This document shows, piece after piece, positions 1 to 9,908 of a stretch of DNA of 64,000 bases (its first letter is position 1; each line of letters opens with the position of its first letter). The position numbers were made by a program, and so were the translations under genes. The notes beneath the pieces were generated by a model. That model did no database searches, had not been told where the DNA came from, and saw only the letters and a list, made by a program, of their open reading frames with translations. The stretch comes from Acetobacter tropicalis (GTDB lineage: Bacteria > Pseudomonadota > Alphaproteobacteria > Acetobacterales > Acetobacteraceae), in contig NZ_LHZQ01000220.1 in the NCBI RefSeq assembly GCF_001580915.1, positions 1-64,000 of the forward strand. Direction: 5' to 3'.

Positions 1-146
1 GCCCGTAACAAGGTAGTCTTGCCCGCACCTGATGGTCCCACCAATGCCACGAATGAGCCGGTTGGCACGTCCAAAGAGACATCATTCAGGAGGCGCTTCC
101 GTGTGCCCGGGGCATTCCGCACCAGATTCTGGATTACAACGCTCAT
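1..146 (-). CDS. cysA: Sulfate/thiosulfate ABC transporter ATP-binding protein CysA (N-terminal part, runs off the window)
   Basis: Only the first 48 or so codons are present. The start ATG at 146-144 overlaps the cysW stop codon in an ATGA arrangement. The peptide has a typical ABC ATPase opening: a short strand region, then the P-loop GPSGAGKT around residues 37-44. From the family, this subunit would hydrolyse ATP on the cytoplasmic face to drive sulfate or thiosulfate import through the CysT/CysW channel. The name depends on the position directly after cysT and cysW, because the discriminating parts of the protein lie outside the window. Confidence 0.8.
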   Translation of the reverse strand, partial: MSVVIQNLVRNAPGTRKRLLNDVSLDVPTGSFVALVGPSGAGKTTLLR

Positions 147-946
147 GCCTGTTTCTCCCGCCAACGGGTGATCCATTCGGGCACGGAACGCAGCAGAACC
201 GCGCTCATAGCCATGACCGCCAAGAGCGTTGCCATGGTGAAAGCCGCAACAGTCTGGTACCCATTATAAAGACTTTCAATGTGCAAAGGCATGGTTTCGG
301 TCAGCCCCGGAATATGCCCGGAAACCACAGAAACAGCGCCAAACTCCCCCATGGCACGCGCGGTTGTCAGCAAAACACCTGAAAACAGAGCCACTCGCGC
401 GCCGGGTAATGTGACACGCCACAGAATTTGCCAGAACCCTGCACCTGCAAGCATTGCGGCCTCTTCCGCATCGCGTCCCTGCTGCTCCATCAGCGGCACC
501 AGAGTGCGCACCACATACGGCAGCGTTACAAACAACGTAGCCAGCATGATGCCAGGCACAGCAAACGCAACATGAATCCCTGCCTGCTCCAGAGCCTGCC
601 CCCACCAGCCTTGAGCCCCGAACAGTAACAACCAGACCAAACCGGACACGACGGGTGAAATGCTGAGAGGAAGTTCTACCAACACAAGTAATACTGAACG
701 CCCTGGAAAACGGTATTTCGTCAACAACCACGCTGCCAGAACCCCAAACAGCGTATTGAGAGCAACAGACACGACACTCACTTCTAGCGTCAGCCAGATC
801 GCCGCAATGCCATCCGGATCTTTCAGCGTTTCGAGGGCAGGGCCAATCCCGTTTTTCAGGGCCTCGGTCACCACCACAGCAGGCGGCATGAGCAAAACAA
901 TGGCGATAACAGCCCACGAGACTACCCAGAGCAGGTAGGTTTTCAT
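143..946 (-). CDS. cysW: Sulfate ABC transporter permease CysW
   Basis: A 267-residue inner-membrane permease of the binding-protein-dependent transport family. The sequence shows about six hydrophobic segments and the EAA loop that docks to the ATPase ([16 protein letters not shown], about residues 165-180), followed by [17 protein letters not shown], characteristic of CysW. An upstream ATG at 961 exists, but the ATG at 946 overlaps the cysT stop in an ATGA and gives the usual short N-terminus, so 946 is preferred. It sits between cysT and cysA with 4-base overlaps on both sides, so the three are almost certainly cotranslated. Confidence 0.92.
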   Translation of the reverse strand: MKTYLLWVVSWAVIAIVLLMPPAVVVTEALKNGIGPALETLKDPDGIAAIWLTLEVSVVSVALNTLFGVLAAWLLTKYRFPGRSVLLVLVELPLSISPVVSGLVWLLLFGAQGWWGQALEQAGIHVAFAVPGIMLATLFVTLPYVVRTLVPLMEQQGRDAEEAAMLAGAGFWQILWRVTLPGARVALFSGVLLTTARAMGEFGAVSVVSGHIPGLTETMPLHIESLYNGYQTVAAFTMATLLAVMAMSAVLLRSVPEWITRWREKQA

Positions 947-1794
947 GCGGCATCTCCCCACGCCGAGAACTTCCGCCGCACCAGACCGACAAGAGCAAGA
1001 GCGGCCAGAGATGTCAGCAACAATACAAGGGCAATGGCAGTTGCGCCGGGATAGTCAAACTCCTGCAACCTTACCACTACCAGCAGGGGGGCTATTTCAC
1101 TGCGAAAGGGCTGGTTTCCTGCAATAAAAATAACAGAACCGTATTCTCCCACTCCACGCGCAAACGCCAACCCAAACCCTGTAATCAAGGCGGGGACCAA
1201 TGGTGCCAGCACCACCCTGATAACAACCTGCCAAGGTCTCGCTCCCAACAGCACGGCGGCTTCTTCAAGATCACGAGGAAGGTTTTTCAGCACGGGCTCC
1301 ACTGTACGGACGACAAAAGGAAGCCCAACAAACATGAGAGCCAGAACTATACCGGGGCGACTATACGCCACCACGATGCCCAACTTGGCCAAGGGAGCCC
1401 CCAACCAGCCTTGAGGCCCGTAAAGCGTAGCCAATGTTATGCCAGATACAGCGGTAGGGAGCGCTAAAGGCAGATCGATCAATGCATCCGCAAATCTGCG
1501 GCCCGGCAGCTCTCCTCGCACCAACGCCCAAGCCAGAATCAGCCCCAGCGGAATATTGAAGAGCGCCGCCATAGCTGCACAGGAAAAACTGGTCCAGAGA
1601 GCGGCAAACATGCGCGTATCATGCAGCGCGCCGACCACCGCCCCCATGCCATCCTGCCATGGCCTTATGGCAAGCGCACATAACGGCAGGATAATAAAAA
1701 AGCCGGTCCACACAAGCGTTGCCGCAAGTGACAGCCGGTAGCCGGGCAGAGCGGACTCACCGCCTCGCAGGAAGGTTAAAAACGTCTGCTTCAT
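943..1794 (-). CDS. cysT: Sulfate ABC transporter permease CysT (CysU)
   Basis: A 283-residue integral membrane permease, partner of CysW in the sulfate/thiosulfate importer. It has about six membrane segments and the EAA loop DLEEAAVLLGARPWQV (about residues 180-195), followed by FARGVGEYGSVIFIAGN, the CysT/CysU signature. No strong Shine-Dalgarno sequence precedes the ATG. It is the first gene of the transport trio and starts 189 bases after the end of cysNC, with a perfect 10-bp hairpin in the spacer. No periplasmic sulfate-binding protein gene lies upstream; it may be beyond the window edge or elsewhere. Confidence 0.92.
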   Translation of the reverse strand: MKQTFLTFLRGGESALPGYRLSLAATLVWTGFFIILPLCALAIRPWQDGMGAVVGALHDTRMFAALWTSFSCAAMAALFNIPLGLILAWALVRGELPGRRFADALIDLPLALPTAVSGITLATLYGPQGWLGAPLAKLGIVVAYSRPGIVLALMFVGLPFVVRTVEPVLKNLPRDLEEAAVLLGARPWQVVIRVVLAPLVPALITGFGLAFARGVGEYGSVIFIAGNQPFRSEIAPLLVVVRLQEFDYPGATAIALVLLLTSLAALALVGLVRRKFSAWGDAA

Positions 1795-1929
1795 TACAGC
1801 ATAGACATTTCAAGAAAGAGACTTTTGGTGATGCCAGCATCCTCACAATACCGCACATGACCTGCGCCAGACGGTAACGGCATGTGAGGCCAAACATCAG
1901 CCATGTCACTTTCCTCACTGCACGCCACA

Positions 1930-1958
1930 CCCGGTTTCTTAACAAATCAGAAACCGGG
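1930..1958 (-). terminator. Hairpin between cysNC and cysT (possible attenuator or processing site)
   Basis: A perfect 10-bp inverted repeat: cccggtttct at 1930-1939 and agaaaccggg at 1949-1958, with a 9-base loop. It lies 26 bases after the cysNC stop on the transcribed minus strand. No T-run follows, so it is not a classical intrinsic terminator. It could reduce transcription into cysTWA or protect the 3' end of the cysHDNC message. Confidence 0.5.
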
Positions 1959-1983
1959 CCTTAAACGAACATTCTCTTACAAA

Positions 1984-3864
1984 TCAGGAACGAACCTGCG
2001 TCACGCTAGATAATGTCGTGGCGTCTTTCACAAACGCAGCAAGCGTTTTGACAACACTTTCTGCTGTGCCCGAGGACGTTTTCAGGTGAAGAGCAGGGGA
2101 TTGAGGCGCTTCATACGGCGCATCAATCCCGGTGAACCCAGTGATCTTTCCAGACCGTGCGGCTGCATACAGCCCTTTGGGGTCCCGCTGTTCACAGGTG
2201 GTCAGATCCGCATCCACAAAAATTTCCGCGAATCCGTCCCCAATAACCTGGCGCGCCAGAGCACGGTCAGACTGCAACGGAGAAATCAGGGCAACCAGCA
2301 CAATCTCGCCAGCATCCCGCAGAATACGAGCCACTTCTGCCGCACGCCTTACATTTTCTGTCCGATCCGCTTCAGAGAAGCCAAGATCCTTGCACAAGCC
2401 TGAACGTAAAGTATCGCCGTCCAGCACCGTTACATCCAGGCCGGAAGCAAACAATGCAGCTTCTGCGCCACGAGCGAGAGTACTTTTTCCTGCACCAGAG
2501 AGCCCAGTCAGCCAGAACACGCCCCCACGATGCCCCTTGGCGCGCTCCCGATCCTGAAGGGTAACGGTGCTGGCGCTGGGGTGAATCACTTTTTCACCGG
2601 CAGCAATGGTTGCTGCCTCAATAAGCGGGGCACCACCTACAATACGCTGCTGACGGTCCACCAGCACACCACGACCGTCCGCCGTACCGGGCACAAACGG
2701 GTCAAACTGCACATTTTCTGCGGCCGAAAGAGTGATTTCAGCAAAACCTTCAGCAGGCACTTCTTCACCAGGCTGTTCGGTCAGGTCTTCCAGATTCAGG
2801 ACGGAATCAATGGAGGTGACCGTTACTGCATGTTCTGCCGTAGCCAGACGGAGCTTGAAGCTTTCCCCAACCCGCAAGGGTTCCTGACGCAGCCAGAACA
2901 GACGTGTGCGAATACGGGAAGCCTCAACAGGAGGGGCTTCCGGCAAATGGAGAAGGTCTCCACGGTCAGGAATAACATCTGGCTCAAGTGTAACTGCAAT
3001 AGATTGCCCGGCCACAGCAGAAACCTGTGGAGCCGTGTGCCAGCTTTCAATGGAGGCGATGCGAGCAGGGGTTTTCTGTGTGCCGATAATAACCGTGTCA
3101 CCAACGCGGACACGCCCACGTTCGATACGCCCGGCCACGTACCGCTTATCATTAAAGCGGTAAACATCCTGCACAGGCAGGCGCAGAGGCAGGTTGGCGC
3201 GTGAAGCAGGTGAGGGCACCTGCGCCAGAGCTTCCGTCAGCGTCGGGCCTTTATACCACGGCATACGATCGGAACGGGCGGCAATATTGTCTCCGTCACG
3301 GGCAGATGCCGGCACGAAGAGGGCTGCTTCAAGGTCGAGCTTGCCGAGAAGTTCAGAGACAGACTGTTCAACCGCTTCAATCTTCTTCTGGTCAAAATCA
3401 AGCAGATCCACCTTGTTCAGCAGCACGATGACATGCCGGATTCCAATAAGATGCAGCAACATGGCGTGGCGACGGGTTTGCTCACGCGCACCTTCAGCAG
3501 CATCGACCACCAGCACGGCAGCTTCAGCGTCCGCAGCGCCTGTAATCATATTGCGCAGAAACTGGCGATGTCCCGGCGCATCCACAATCACAAATTCCCG
3601 TCCGCCGAGCAGGAAAGGAATACGCGTGGAATCAACAGTTACACCCTGATCACGCTCAATCTGCAGAGAGTCGAGCAGGAAGCTCCACTCGATCTTCAGG
3701 CCGCGCTTTTTGGATGACTCAATAATCTGGGCAACCTTACCTTCCTGAAGATTGTCCGTATCGTGAAGCAACCGCCCAATAAGGGTGGACTTTCCGTGGT
3801 CAACATGCCCGACAATAACGATAGGCGTTGCGGCGTCCTGAGACGAAATAAGACTTTGGCTCAT
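1984..3864 (-). CDS. cysNC: Bifunctional sulfate adenylyltransferase subunit 1 / adenylylsulfate kinase CysNC
   Basis: A 626-residue fusion. The N-terminal part (about 1-440) is the CysN GTPase, with P-loop GHVDHGKST at residues 19-27, DAPGH (G3) and NKVD (G4). With CysD it makes adenosine 5'-phosphosulfate (APS) from ATP and sulfate, driven by GTP hydrolysis. The C-terminal part (from about 445) is an APS kinase with P-loop GLSGAGKST, the DGD motif and GLYAAARSG; it phosphorylates APS to PAPS. The fusion is common in alphaproteobacteria (CysNC/NodQ type). It starts 26 bases after cysD. The kinase is notable because the adjacent reductase looks APS-specific. Confidence 0.95.
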   Translation of the reverse strand: MSQSLISSQDAATPIVIVGHVDHGKSTLIGRLLHDTDNLQEGKVAQIIESSKKRGLKIEWSFLLDSLQIERDQGVTVDSTRIPFLLGGREFVIVDAPGHRQFLRNMITGAADAEAAVLVVDAAEGAREQTRRHAMLLHLIGIRHVIVLLNKVDLLDFDQKKIEAVEQSVSELLGKLDLEAALFVPASARDGDNIAARSDRMPWYKGPTLTEALAQVPSPASRANLPLRLPVQDVYRFNDKRYVAGRIERGRVRVGDTVIIGTQKTPARIASIESWHTAPQVSAVAGQSIAVTLEPDVIPDRGDLLHLPEAPPVEASRIRTRLFWLRQEPLRVGESFKLRLATAEHAVTVTSIDSVLNLEDLTEQPGEEVPAEGFAEITLSAAENVQFDPFVPGTADGRGVLVDRQQRIVGGAPLIEAATIAAGEKVIHPSASTVTLQDRERAKGHRGGVFWLTGLSGAGKSTLARGAEAALFASGLDVTVLDGDTLRSGLCKDLGFSEADRTENVRRAAEVARILRDAGEIVLVALISPLQSDRALARQVIGDGFAEIFVDADLTTCEQRDPKGLYAAARSGKITGFTGIDAPYEAPQSPALHLKTSSGTAESVVKTLAAFVKDATTLSSVTQVRS

Positions 3865-3890
3865 GATGAAATTCCAGTCCGCACTAAAGA

Positions 3891-4685
3891 TCAGAGATAA
3901 CCGGCAACACGCAGCCGTTCAAACGCATCTTCGGACTCATGGTCCATGGCGCGGCCTGCGCGCTCAGATGTGCGGGTGGTTTCAAGCTCGGCAATCACTT
4001 CTGCAACCGTCGCCGCGTTACTCTCTACTGGGTTGGTGATGTCCTGATCACCCAGAGAACGATAACGCTTGCCGTCCTTGGCAAAATACAGATCAACCAG
4101 CGGAATGCCTTCACGCTCAATATAACGCCAGATATCGATCTCACGCCATGAAAGCAGCGGATGCACACGGATATGCATCCCTTCTTCATGCGGTGTCGCA
4201 TACTGGTCCCAGAACTCAGGAGGCTGGTTCCGGATATCCCATTTGTGGCTGGCACCACGTGGGCTGAACACACGTTCTTTGGCGCGCGTACCCTGTTCAT
4301 CACGCCGGATACCAGCAATAACACCCTGCAGCTGATGCTTTTCAATCATGGCGGCAAGTCCAGCCGTTTTACGAGCGGCGGAACGCGCAGCAGGCGGAAG
4401 TGAAGGGTCCATTTCCTCTACGGGTGGGCATGTTCCAAGCAGCAGCTCCAGATCCCACTTCTTGGCGTATTCATCACGGAACGCATACATTTCCGGAAAC
4501 TTTTTGCCCGTATCCACATGCATAACCGGAAACGGCACACGGCCAAGAAAGGCTTTTTTGGCAAGCCAGACCATAACATTGGAATCCTTGCCCAGCGACC
4601 ACAACATGGCCAGAGGGCGAAGCTTGCGATAGGCTTCCCGAAGAATAAAGACGCTTTGCGCCTCAAGCTGATCAAGATGGTCCAT
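3891..4685 (-). CDS. cysD: Sulfate adenylyltransferase subunit 2 CysD
   Basis: A 264-residue member of the PP-loop ATP pyrophosphatase (PAPS reductase-like) superfamily. The PP-loop SLGKDS is near residues 30-35. [12 protein letters not shown] and the C-terminal [14 protein letters not shown] are typical of CysD. It is the catalytic subunit of ATP sulfurylase, forming APS with CysN in the cytoplasm. It lies between cysH (63 bases upstream) and cysNC (26 bases downstream) on the same strand, consistent with one operon. The length is slightly short against the roughly 300-residue enterobacterial protein, as in other alphaproteobacteria. Confidence 0.95.
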   Translation of the reverse strand: MDHLDQLEAQSVFILREAYRKLRPLAMLWSLGKDSNVMVWLAKKAFLGRVPFPVMHVDTGKKFPEMYAFRDEYAKKWDLELLLGTCPPVEEMDPSLPPAARSAARKTAGLAAMIEKHQLQGVIAGIRRDEQGTRAKERVFSPRGASHKWDIRNQPPEFWDQYATPHEEGMHIRVHPLLSWREIDIWRYIEREGIPLVDLYFAKDGKRYRSLGDQDITNPVESNAATVAEVIAELETTRTSERAGRAMDHESEDAFERLRVAGYL

Positions 4686-4748
4686 GTTACGATCAAAACC
4701 CGTTTCTAGAAAAATAGATGTGAACCCGTAGAGGCCAGAAAATATCCA

Positions 4749-5435
4749 TCACCCAGCCGTATGGATACCACACTCTGTTTTGGAATGACCTGCCCAACGC
4801 CCGGCACGGGCATCTTCACCATCACCAACAGGGTGGGTACAGGGCCCACAACCAATGGAAAGATACCCTTCAGCCACCAGAGGATGTGGGGGCAGGCCTC
4901 GCCGCGCCATTTCCTCGGTAATGTCTTTGCCTGTCCATGCAGCCAGTGGATTGAGCCGAACCTGACCATCAGCTTTTTCTTCCACCACCGGGAGTGCCGC
5001 CCGGGTTACTGCCTGACCACGCTTGCGGCCCGTCACCAAAACTGCAAAGGGCAGGGAGGCTGCATCAAGCGGCTCAACCTTACGCAATTGGCAGCACGCA
5101 TCAGGATCAAACGCCCACAACTCTCCTGAAGGATCGCGTTCTTTGAGAGCCGCAGGCGAAGGCTTTACATCCTGCACATTAGTGAGCCCCAGGAAACGGG
5201 CCAGTTCTGCCCGATACGCCAATGTTTCTGGAAAATGTTTACCTGTTTCTAGAAACAACACCGGCATATCCGGAGCGGCTTCCGCCACAAACGCCAAAAG
5301 CAAGGCAGACTCAGCCCCAAAGGAAGAGAGAACCGCAATTCTATCTTTCAGAAGCAGAGACGCTAACCGCAAAAGTTTTACAGGATCATCTTCTTCTGCA
5401 CGCAGAGCGGAGAGAACCTGTGGTTCAACAGACAT
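4749..5435 (-). CDS. cysH: Assimilatory adenylylsulfate (APS) reductase CysH
   Basis: A 228-residue thioredoxin-dependent reductase that converts activated sulfate to sulfite. The PP-loop region SSFGAESA is near residue 38. The C-terminal catalytic motif is ECGIH. The protein also has a Cys-Cys pair (DACCQL) and a second Cys pair (CGPC), the four [4Fe-4S] ligands that in this family mark enzymes using APS rather than PAPS. It is the first gene of the cysH-cysD-cysNC set. No sulfite reductase gene is present in the window. Confidence 0.92.
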   Translation of the reverse strand: MSVEPQVLSALRAEEDDPVKLLRLASLLLKDRIAVLSSFGAESALLLAFVAEAAPDMPVLFLETGKHFPETLAYRAELARFLGLTNVQDVKPSPAALKERDPSGELWAFDPDACCQLRKVEPLDAASLPFAVLVTGRKRGQAVTRAALPVVEEKADGQVRLNPLAAWTGKDITEEMARRGLPPHPLVAEGYLSIGCGPCTHPVGDGEDARAGRWAGHSKTECGIHTAG

Positions 5436-5988
5436 AAAAGCACTTTCCAGAAAAAGCCAATGATTGCCGTGTTTGGCCTCAATTACACACGAAAACAGGC
5501 ATCTTCAAGGACAATTCACCCCACTGGAACGCGAAATTTGCATTCAAGCTATTCACAACCCTCAAGGCATCTTTCGTCAAGCGCCATGAACCACGCTGAA
5601 TTTCCGTGATACATACCGCATCCTTGGGATGTATCCCCCAATCACAACCAGCAATAATTTTGCGGCCTTGAGGCGACTTATGTCCAGTTCTGACATCCCA
5701 CTACACAACCCGTTCAAGTCTGGCGTTGATGGAAGAGACATGGACAGCGCGCCAGACGGTTTCAAGCCACAAGAAGGATGTTAAGCTTACAGAAGGAAGA
5801 AACCTGCGCCACATCATTTAGTTGGCATAATATATCTTATGCGATTTTTATGCCGCCGCTATTATGGGCTTGGAACTGCAATATCGGATTGCTCAGGATG
5901 ATTTCGACCGCACACTTTCTCTCACCATGTCAGTGTGCGGTCACCTCTGCTTTTCTAACGCGACAATCTGAAAGAATCTGACCCCGAG
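5436..5988. other. Intergenic region upstream of cysH (553 bases)
   Basis: I see no convincing gene. The region must hold the cysH promoter at its left end. A 62-codon minus-strand reading frame at 5577-5765 has a hydrophobic stretch but no recognisable family and no clear ribosome site. The right end carries a perfect 11-bp inverted repeat (5906-5942), listed separately. A weaker 8-bp inverted repeat is at 5718-5725 and 5750-5757. Confidence 0.5.
5906..5942. repeat. Perfect 11-bp inverted repeat
   Basis: gaccgcacact at 5906-5916 and agtgtgcggtc at 5932-5942 are exact reverse complements around a 15-base loop. It lies 46 bases beyond the stop of the minus-strand DUF333 gene, so it may end or stabilise that transcript. 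No T-run follows on the minus strand. A protein-binding palindrome is possible. Confidence 0.6.
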
Positions 5989-6273
5989 TTACTGTGCTGG
6001 TGGTTTAGGATTGTCACGACGGAACAAAGCCCACTCCTCCATTACTGTTCCGTCCGGCAGATGGCAAAAGTTCACTTGCCCTTTCTTGTCGTCATGCTGG
6101 GCAGTCAGAGTGCCGCCTTTCTTGGTACAATAGAGTGTTGCCGGGTTCGGCATCCGCAATGGACGCACCCGTTGCGTGGAGCGGTCCTCGTGATGTGTCT
6201 GACAACCAGCCAGAGCGCCCAGCGTGCATGCCATCAGAGTTACCCGAGCGGCGTGTTGAAAAATCTGCTTCAT
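5989..6273 (-). CDS. DUF333-family lipoprotein
   Basis: A 94-residue protein with a lipoprotein signal: a hydrophobic stretch ending LGALAGC, with the lipidated Cys at about residue 24. The mature part has the DUF333 pattern: NPATLYCTKKGG (about 43-54), then a Cys before LPDGTVMEEW near 71-81. Members are small periplasmic or outer-membrane lipoproteins, sometimes labelled putative hemolysins without good evidence; the function is unknown. An AGG-containing ribosome site precedes the ATG. It stands alone, flanked by spacers of more than 500 bases. Confidence 0.85.
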   Translation of the reverse strand: MKQIFQHAARVTLMACTLGALAGCQTHHEDRSTQRVRPLRMPNPATLYCTKKGGTLTAQHDDKKGQVNFCHLPDGTVMEEWALFRRDNPKPPAQ

Positions 6274-6784
6274 GACCTAATTATCCTGTCTAATTCCTGC
6301 AGAATGGCTCGGCCAAAAGCAGGTTTCTTCCCCCGCTCCTATTCCGACCTGTATGGCTTGTTGTAGGCATAAGTTTCGGAAATTGTCATGCCTGTTCTCA
6401 ACGCCATGCATAGACACCCTCCTTCACAACCCACACAGCAAAAACCTGAATGCAGCGGGAGAACTATTTGTGTGGGAACAAACCAAAGCGTTAGACTAAG
6501 TTCCCCCCAATAATCGGCTAAAACACCAATTAGATGTGCTCATTAGCGCTATATCTAAGCACCTGAAACGGGAACTTGGAGCCCCAACCATCAGCACAGA
6601 GACAGAGATAAAAACTTATCTTAAATCTGGCGCAAAAAATCCTCAGCTTACCGTGACTGATTTTTAGAGGCGCCACCGCGCTCAACGGAAATACCTTTTA
6701 CAGCCCTCATCTGCCGTGCTGGCATTCATGCTGCAAAGCAGATATGCTACGATCTCCAAATCATAAAAAAATCTGGTTTCTCAC
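6274..6784. other. Intergenic region upstream of bioB (511 bases)
   Basis: No intact gene is recognised. A plus-strand reading frame open from about 6500 and ending at TAG 6665-6667 encodes a plausible-looking hydrophilic peptide (ISKHLKRELGAPTIS, then TETEIKTYLKSGA). It lacks a good start and ribosome site, so it may be the tail of a decayed gene or chance. The bioB promoter should be near 6720-6784. Confidence 0.35.
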
Positions 6785-7819
6785 ATGCCTGATGGTTCTT
6801 CCCCTGTTTCCCGTCCCTCCTCCGCCACGGCTGCGCCTGACGCAACCGGCGTTGATATCCGTCATGACTGGACGGTAGCTGACATTCAGGCCCTGCTAGA
6901 TCTCCCTTTTCCGGAACTGATGTTTCGTGCTCAGACTATTCACCGCGCTTTTTTTGACCCAACCGATATCCAGATCTCTACTCTGCTTTCCATTAAAACA
7001 GGCGGTTGCCCTGAAGATTGCGCTTATTGTCCCCAAAGCGCCCGGCATGAAAAAAGTGTAAAAGCGGACCGTCTGATGGCCGTGGAAAATGTGCTGGTAG
7101 AAGCCCGCAAGGCACGGGATGCCGGAGCCAGCCGCTTTTGTATGGGGGCGGCCTGGCGCTCACCCAAGGAGCATGATCTGGAAACCGTGTGCGCCATGGT
7201 GGAAGGTGTAAAAGAACTTGGGTTGGAAACGTGCGTGACACTAGGCATGCTGGATTCTGGACAAGCCGGAAAACTCAAGGATGCCGGCCTCGATTACTAT
7301 AACCATAACCTTGATACCTCACCGGAATTCTACGGGGAAATTATCAGCACCCGCACTTACCAAGACCGGCTGGACACGCTTTCTCATGTGCGGGACGCTG
7401 GCATCAATGTCTGTTGTGGCGGCATTGTTGGCATGGGTGAAAACGAAACAGACCGTGCTGGCCTGATTGCAGCCCTCGCTACTCTCCCCACGCACCCTGA
7501 AAGCGTACCCATCAATTTGCTGGTACGCGTAAAAGGTACACCCCTAGGGGAAGCTGAAGAAATTGATCCGCTGGATTTTGTGCGGATGATTGCTGCTGCG
7601 CGTATTAGCATGCCAAAAAGCAGGGTGCGCCTTGCCGCAGGTCGTGAAAATATGAGCGATGAAACCCAGACGTTGTGCTTTCTGGCCGGGGCGAATTCCA
7701 TTTTTTATGGAGAACGCCTGCTGACCACTCCTAACCCCCAGGCGCAGCGCGACCGTCTTCTGCTTGATCGTCTGGGTATGCACACTACGGGTATTGGTCT
7801 GGACTCTGCTCAGGCCTGA
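6785..7819 (+). CDS. bioB: Biotin synthase BioB
   Basis: A 344-residue radical-SAM enzyme that inserts sulfur into dethiobiotin, the last step of biotin synthesis. The radical-SAM cluster motif CPEDCAYC gives Cys75, Cys79 and Cys82. Other family features are GAAWRSP, the conserved YNHNLDTS, and the C-terminal [17 protein letters not shown]. Length matches the family. The first 25 residues are a variable, Ser/Pro/Ala-rich extension. The ribosome site is weak. No other biotin genes adjoin it; the next gene, queE, follows after 23 bases on the same strand and may be cotranscribed. Confidence 0.96.
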   Translation: MPDGSSPVSRPSSATAAPDATGVDIRHDWTVADIQALLDLPFPELMFRAQTIHRAFFDPTDIQISTLLSIKTGGCPEDCAYCPQSARHEKSVKADRLMAVENVLVEARKARDAGASRFCMGAAWRSPKEHDLETVCAMVEGVKELGLETCVTLGMLDSGQAGKLKDAGLDYYNHNLDTSPEFYGEIISTRTYQDRLDTLSHVRDAGINVCCGGIVGMGENETDRAGLIAALATLPTHPESVPINLLVRVKGTPLGEAEEIDPLDFVRMIAAARISMPKSRVRLAAGRENMSDETQTLCFLAGANSIFYGERLLTTPNPQAQRDRLLLDRLGMHTTGIGLDSAQA

Positions 7820-7842
7820 GCAGAATCTGAAACCGGAAAATA

Positions 7843-8487
7843 ATGACGTATTCTGTAAAGGAAATGTTCCTCACCCTGCAGGGTGAAGGAGGACAGGCTG
7901 GTCGCGCCGCCGTATTTTGTCGTTTTACTGGCTGCAATTTATGGACCGGACGAGAAGAAGACCGCTCCAAAGCAATATGCCAATTCTGTGACACAGACTT
8001 TATTGGCACAGATGGCGAAGGTGGCGGAAAGTTCGAGCATGCAGATGCATTAGCGGATGCCATTTCAAGCCTGTGGCCTGATAAGCCTGCCTCCGCTGCC
8101 ATACCTGGGCTTGTTGTCTTTACAGGAGGAGAGCCCCTCCTCCAGCTTGATTCTGCTTTGATTAATGCCATGCATCAGCGAGGCTTTAACATTGCAGTCG
8201 AAAGCAACGGCACTGTGGAGGCGCCGGCAGGGATCGACTGGCTGTGCATCAGTCCGAAAGCTGGAGCCCAGCTTGAGCAGAAGCGAGGAACAGAACTCAA
8301 GCTTGTTTTCCCGCAACCGGGCCTTGATCCAGCCCTGTTGGAAAGCCTTGATTTCAAATATTTCTGGCTACAACCCATGGATGGCCCTGACCAAAACGCC
8401 AATATACAGGCTGCCATCCGCTATTGTATGGCTCACCCCAAATGGGGCCTTTCTCTCCAGACACACAAATTGACCGGTATTCCCTGA
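7843..8487 (+). CDS. queE: 7-carboxy-7-deazaguanine synthase QueE
   Basis: A 214-residue radical-SAM enzyme that converts 6-carboxytetrahydropterin to 7-carboxy-7-deazaguanine on the way to preQ0 and queuosine. Cluster cysteines are C31, C46 and C49 in the CX14CX2C spacing typical of QueE with an extended loop. TLQGEGGQAG near the N-terminus and FTGGEPLLQL (about 92-101) are family motifs. It begins a queE-queC-queD run, three bases before queC. Confidence 0.95.
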   Translation: MTYSVKEMFLTLQGEGGQAGRAAVFCRFTGCNLWTGREEDRSKAICQFCDTDFIGTDGEGGGKFEHADALADAISSLWPDKPASAAIPGLVVFTGGEPLLQLDSALINAMHQRGFNIAVESNGTVEAPAGIDWLCISPKAGAQLEQKRGTELKLVFPQPGLDPALLESLDFKYFWLQPMDGPDQNANIQAAIRYCMAHPKWGLSLQTHKLTGIP

Positions 8488-8490
8488 TCC

Positions 8491-9219
8491 ATGCCCTTCC
8501 CTGCCAACGCTCAAAAAGAATCAGCACTCGTTCTGTTTTCTGGAGGACAGGATTCCGCCACCTGCCTGGCGTGGGCGCTCGCCCACTTTGGTCGCGTGGA
8601 AACCATGGGGTTCGATTATGGTCAGCGCCACGCGGTGGAACTGGACTGTCGGGAAGCCCTGCGTGAAGGAATGCGCCATCAAAACCCTCTCTGGGCGGAA
8701 CGGCTGGGCATGGACCATACATTAGCTCTCGGTGCTCTTGGCGATATCTCGGAAACAGCCCTCACACGGGATGCTGAAATTGCCATGGCGGAAGGCGGCC
8801 TTCCCAACACGTTTGTGCCGGGGCGGAACATCATCTTTCTCACCTTTGCTGCTGCCCTCGCGGCGCGGCGCGGCATAAGGCATATTGTTACCGGTGTTTG
8901 TGAAACCGATTATTCCGGTTATCCAGACTGCCGTGATGACACCATAAAAGCCGTTCAGGTGGCCCTCAATCTGGGCATGGACGCGCGCTGTGTGTTGCAC
9001 ACCCCACTGATGTGGATCAATAAAGCCGAAACATGGAATCTGGCAGAAGAACTGGGCGGCCATGATCTGGTGACACTGATCAACCGTGAAAGCCATACCT
9101 GTTATCTGGGTGAACGGACTGCTCTGCATTCATGGGGCCACGGTTGCGGAAAATGCCCTGCCTGTGATCTCCGCCGTGCGGGATGGGAAGACTATGAAGC
9201 GGAGAAGGCTCATGCCTGA
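8491..9219 (+). CDS. queC: 7-cyano-7-deazaguanine synthase QueC
   Basis: A 242-residue ATP-dependent amide/nitrile synthetase that turns 7-carboxy-7-deazaguanine into preQ0. The PP-loop SGGQDS is at residues 17-22, followed by the conserved GFDYGQRH. The C-terminal region has four zinc-ligand cysteines (SHTCYLGE, then GCGKCPAC). It starts 3 bases after queE, and its last 8 bases overlap the queD start, indicating translational coupling. Confidence 0.96.
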   Translation: MPFPANAQKESALVLFSGGQDSATCLAWALAHFGRVETMGFDYGQRHAVELDCREALREGMRHQNPLWAERLGMDHTLALGALGDISETALTRDAEIAMAEGGLPNTFVPGRNIIFLTFAAALAARRGIRHIVTGVCETDYSGYPDCRDDTIKAVQVALNLGMDARCVLHTPLMWINKAETWNLAEELGGHDLVTLINRESHTCYLGERTALHSWGHGCGKCPACDLRRAGWEDYEAEKAHA

Positions 9220-9742
9220 TCTGGTTTTTACCCGCCGCTTTTCCATGGGCCACCGGCTTATTCATGGTGCCAGCGAGTCCTGTGCTCTGCCTCATGGGCA
9301 TAATGAATTTGTCACTGTAAAATTGTCTCCCACCCAGCAGGTCCGGCTGGATGGTAAAGGCAATATGCCCGTTTCATTCCAAAAAGCCAAAAGCACCTGG
9401 CACCGTTTTGTGGACGAAAAGCTGGATCATGCCCTGCAACTGGCGGAAGATGATCCTCTTCTGGCTTGGTTTCAGACCCATGAACCGGAACGCGCACGCC
9501 GGATTGTCGTCACCCCCGGCGACCCCACCACGGAACTGATGGTTTGCCTCATGATGGCAAAGATCTCGGCCTTCCTGCGTGCGGAGGGAGATATGCTGCG
9601 TTGCACCGAGCTTTCCTTGCAGGAAACCCCGACCAACACGGTTACCTTTAGCGGCAACCCGGATGAGCTCATTCCCACTGGGCGGGCTGGGGCTGAGTGT
9701 TGGTGGCACCGGGCTGATATGAGTATTTCGGACGTGTCCTGA
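9212..9742 (+). CDS. queD: 6-carboxy-5,6,7,8-tetrahydropterin synthase QueD
   Basis: A 176-residue protein of the 6-pyruvoyltetrahydropterin synthase family, making 6-carboxytetrahydropterin from dihydroneopterin triphosphate. Zinc-binding histidines are H14, H28 and H30 (HGHN), and C24 is the expected catalytic Cys. The start at 9212 has a strong GGAGAAGG ribosome site (9201-9208) inside queC. It is somewhat longer than the roughly 120-residue minimal QueD, with extra sequence in the middle and a tail. It completes the preQ0 operon; folE is not in the window. Confidence 0.92.
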   Translation: MPDLVFTRRFSMGHRLIHGASESCALPHGHNEFVTVKLSPTQQVRLDGKGNMPVSFQKAKSTWHRFVDEKLDHALQLAEDDPLLAWFQTHEPERARRIVVTPGDPTTELMVCLMMAKISAFLRAEGDMLRCTELSLQETPTNTVTFSGNPDELIPTGRAGAECWWHRADMSISDVS

Positions 9743-9839
9743 AAGATGACTTCAATACTCTGCCATTGGTATCATTTGTACTGCGTGCTGACCGTACCAG
9801 CGGAAAAACAGCGAAAATCACCAGCGCATGCACAGGCGT

Positions 9840-9864
9840 GAGCATGGTATTCAGCACCATGCTC
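9840..9864. repeat. Perfect 9-bp hairpin downstream of queD
   Basis: gagcatggt (9840-9848) and accatgctc (9856-9864) with a 7-base loop, about 100 bases after the queD stop. There is no T-run on either side. It may help end or protect the que message. Confidence 0.45.
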
Positions 9865-9908
9865 CCATAGACTTCACGCTCAAGCTTTTCCCATTCCCCT
9901 AAACGCCA

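Noticed and set aside
1757-1945. 62-codon minus-strand frame overlapping the start of cysT
   Set aside because: It crosses a hairpin and the cysT start in another frame and has no family resemblance.
5577-5765. 62-codon minus-strand frame with a hydrophobic stretch
   Set aside because: No recognisable family, no clear ribosome site, and it lies in a spacer; not enough to call a gene.
5906-5942. Transposon terminal repeat
   Set aside because: The two arms are only 15 bases apart with no transposase gene or target duplication, so a hairpin is more likely.
9669-9860. 63-codon minus-strand frame with a hydrophobic N-terminus
   Set aside because: It is antisense to the end of queD and runs through a hairpin; a shadow is the simpler explanation.
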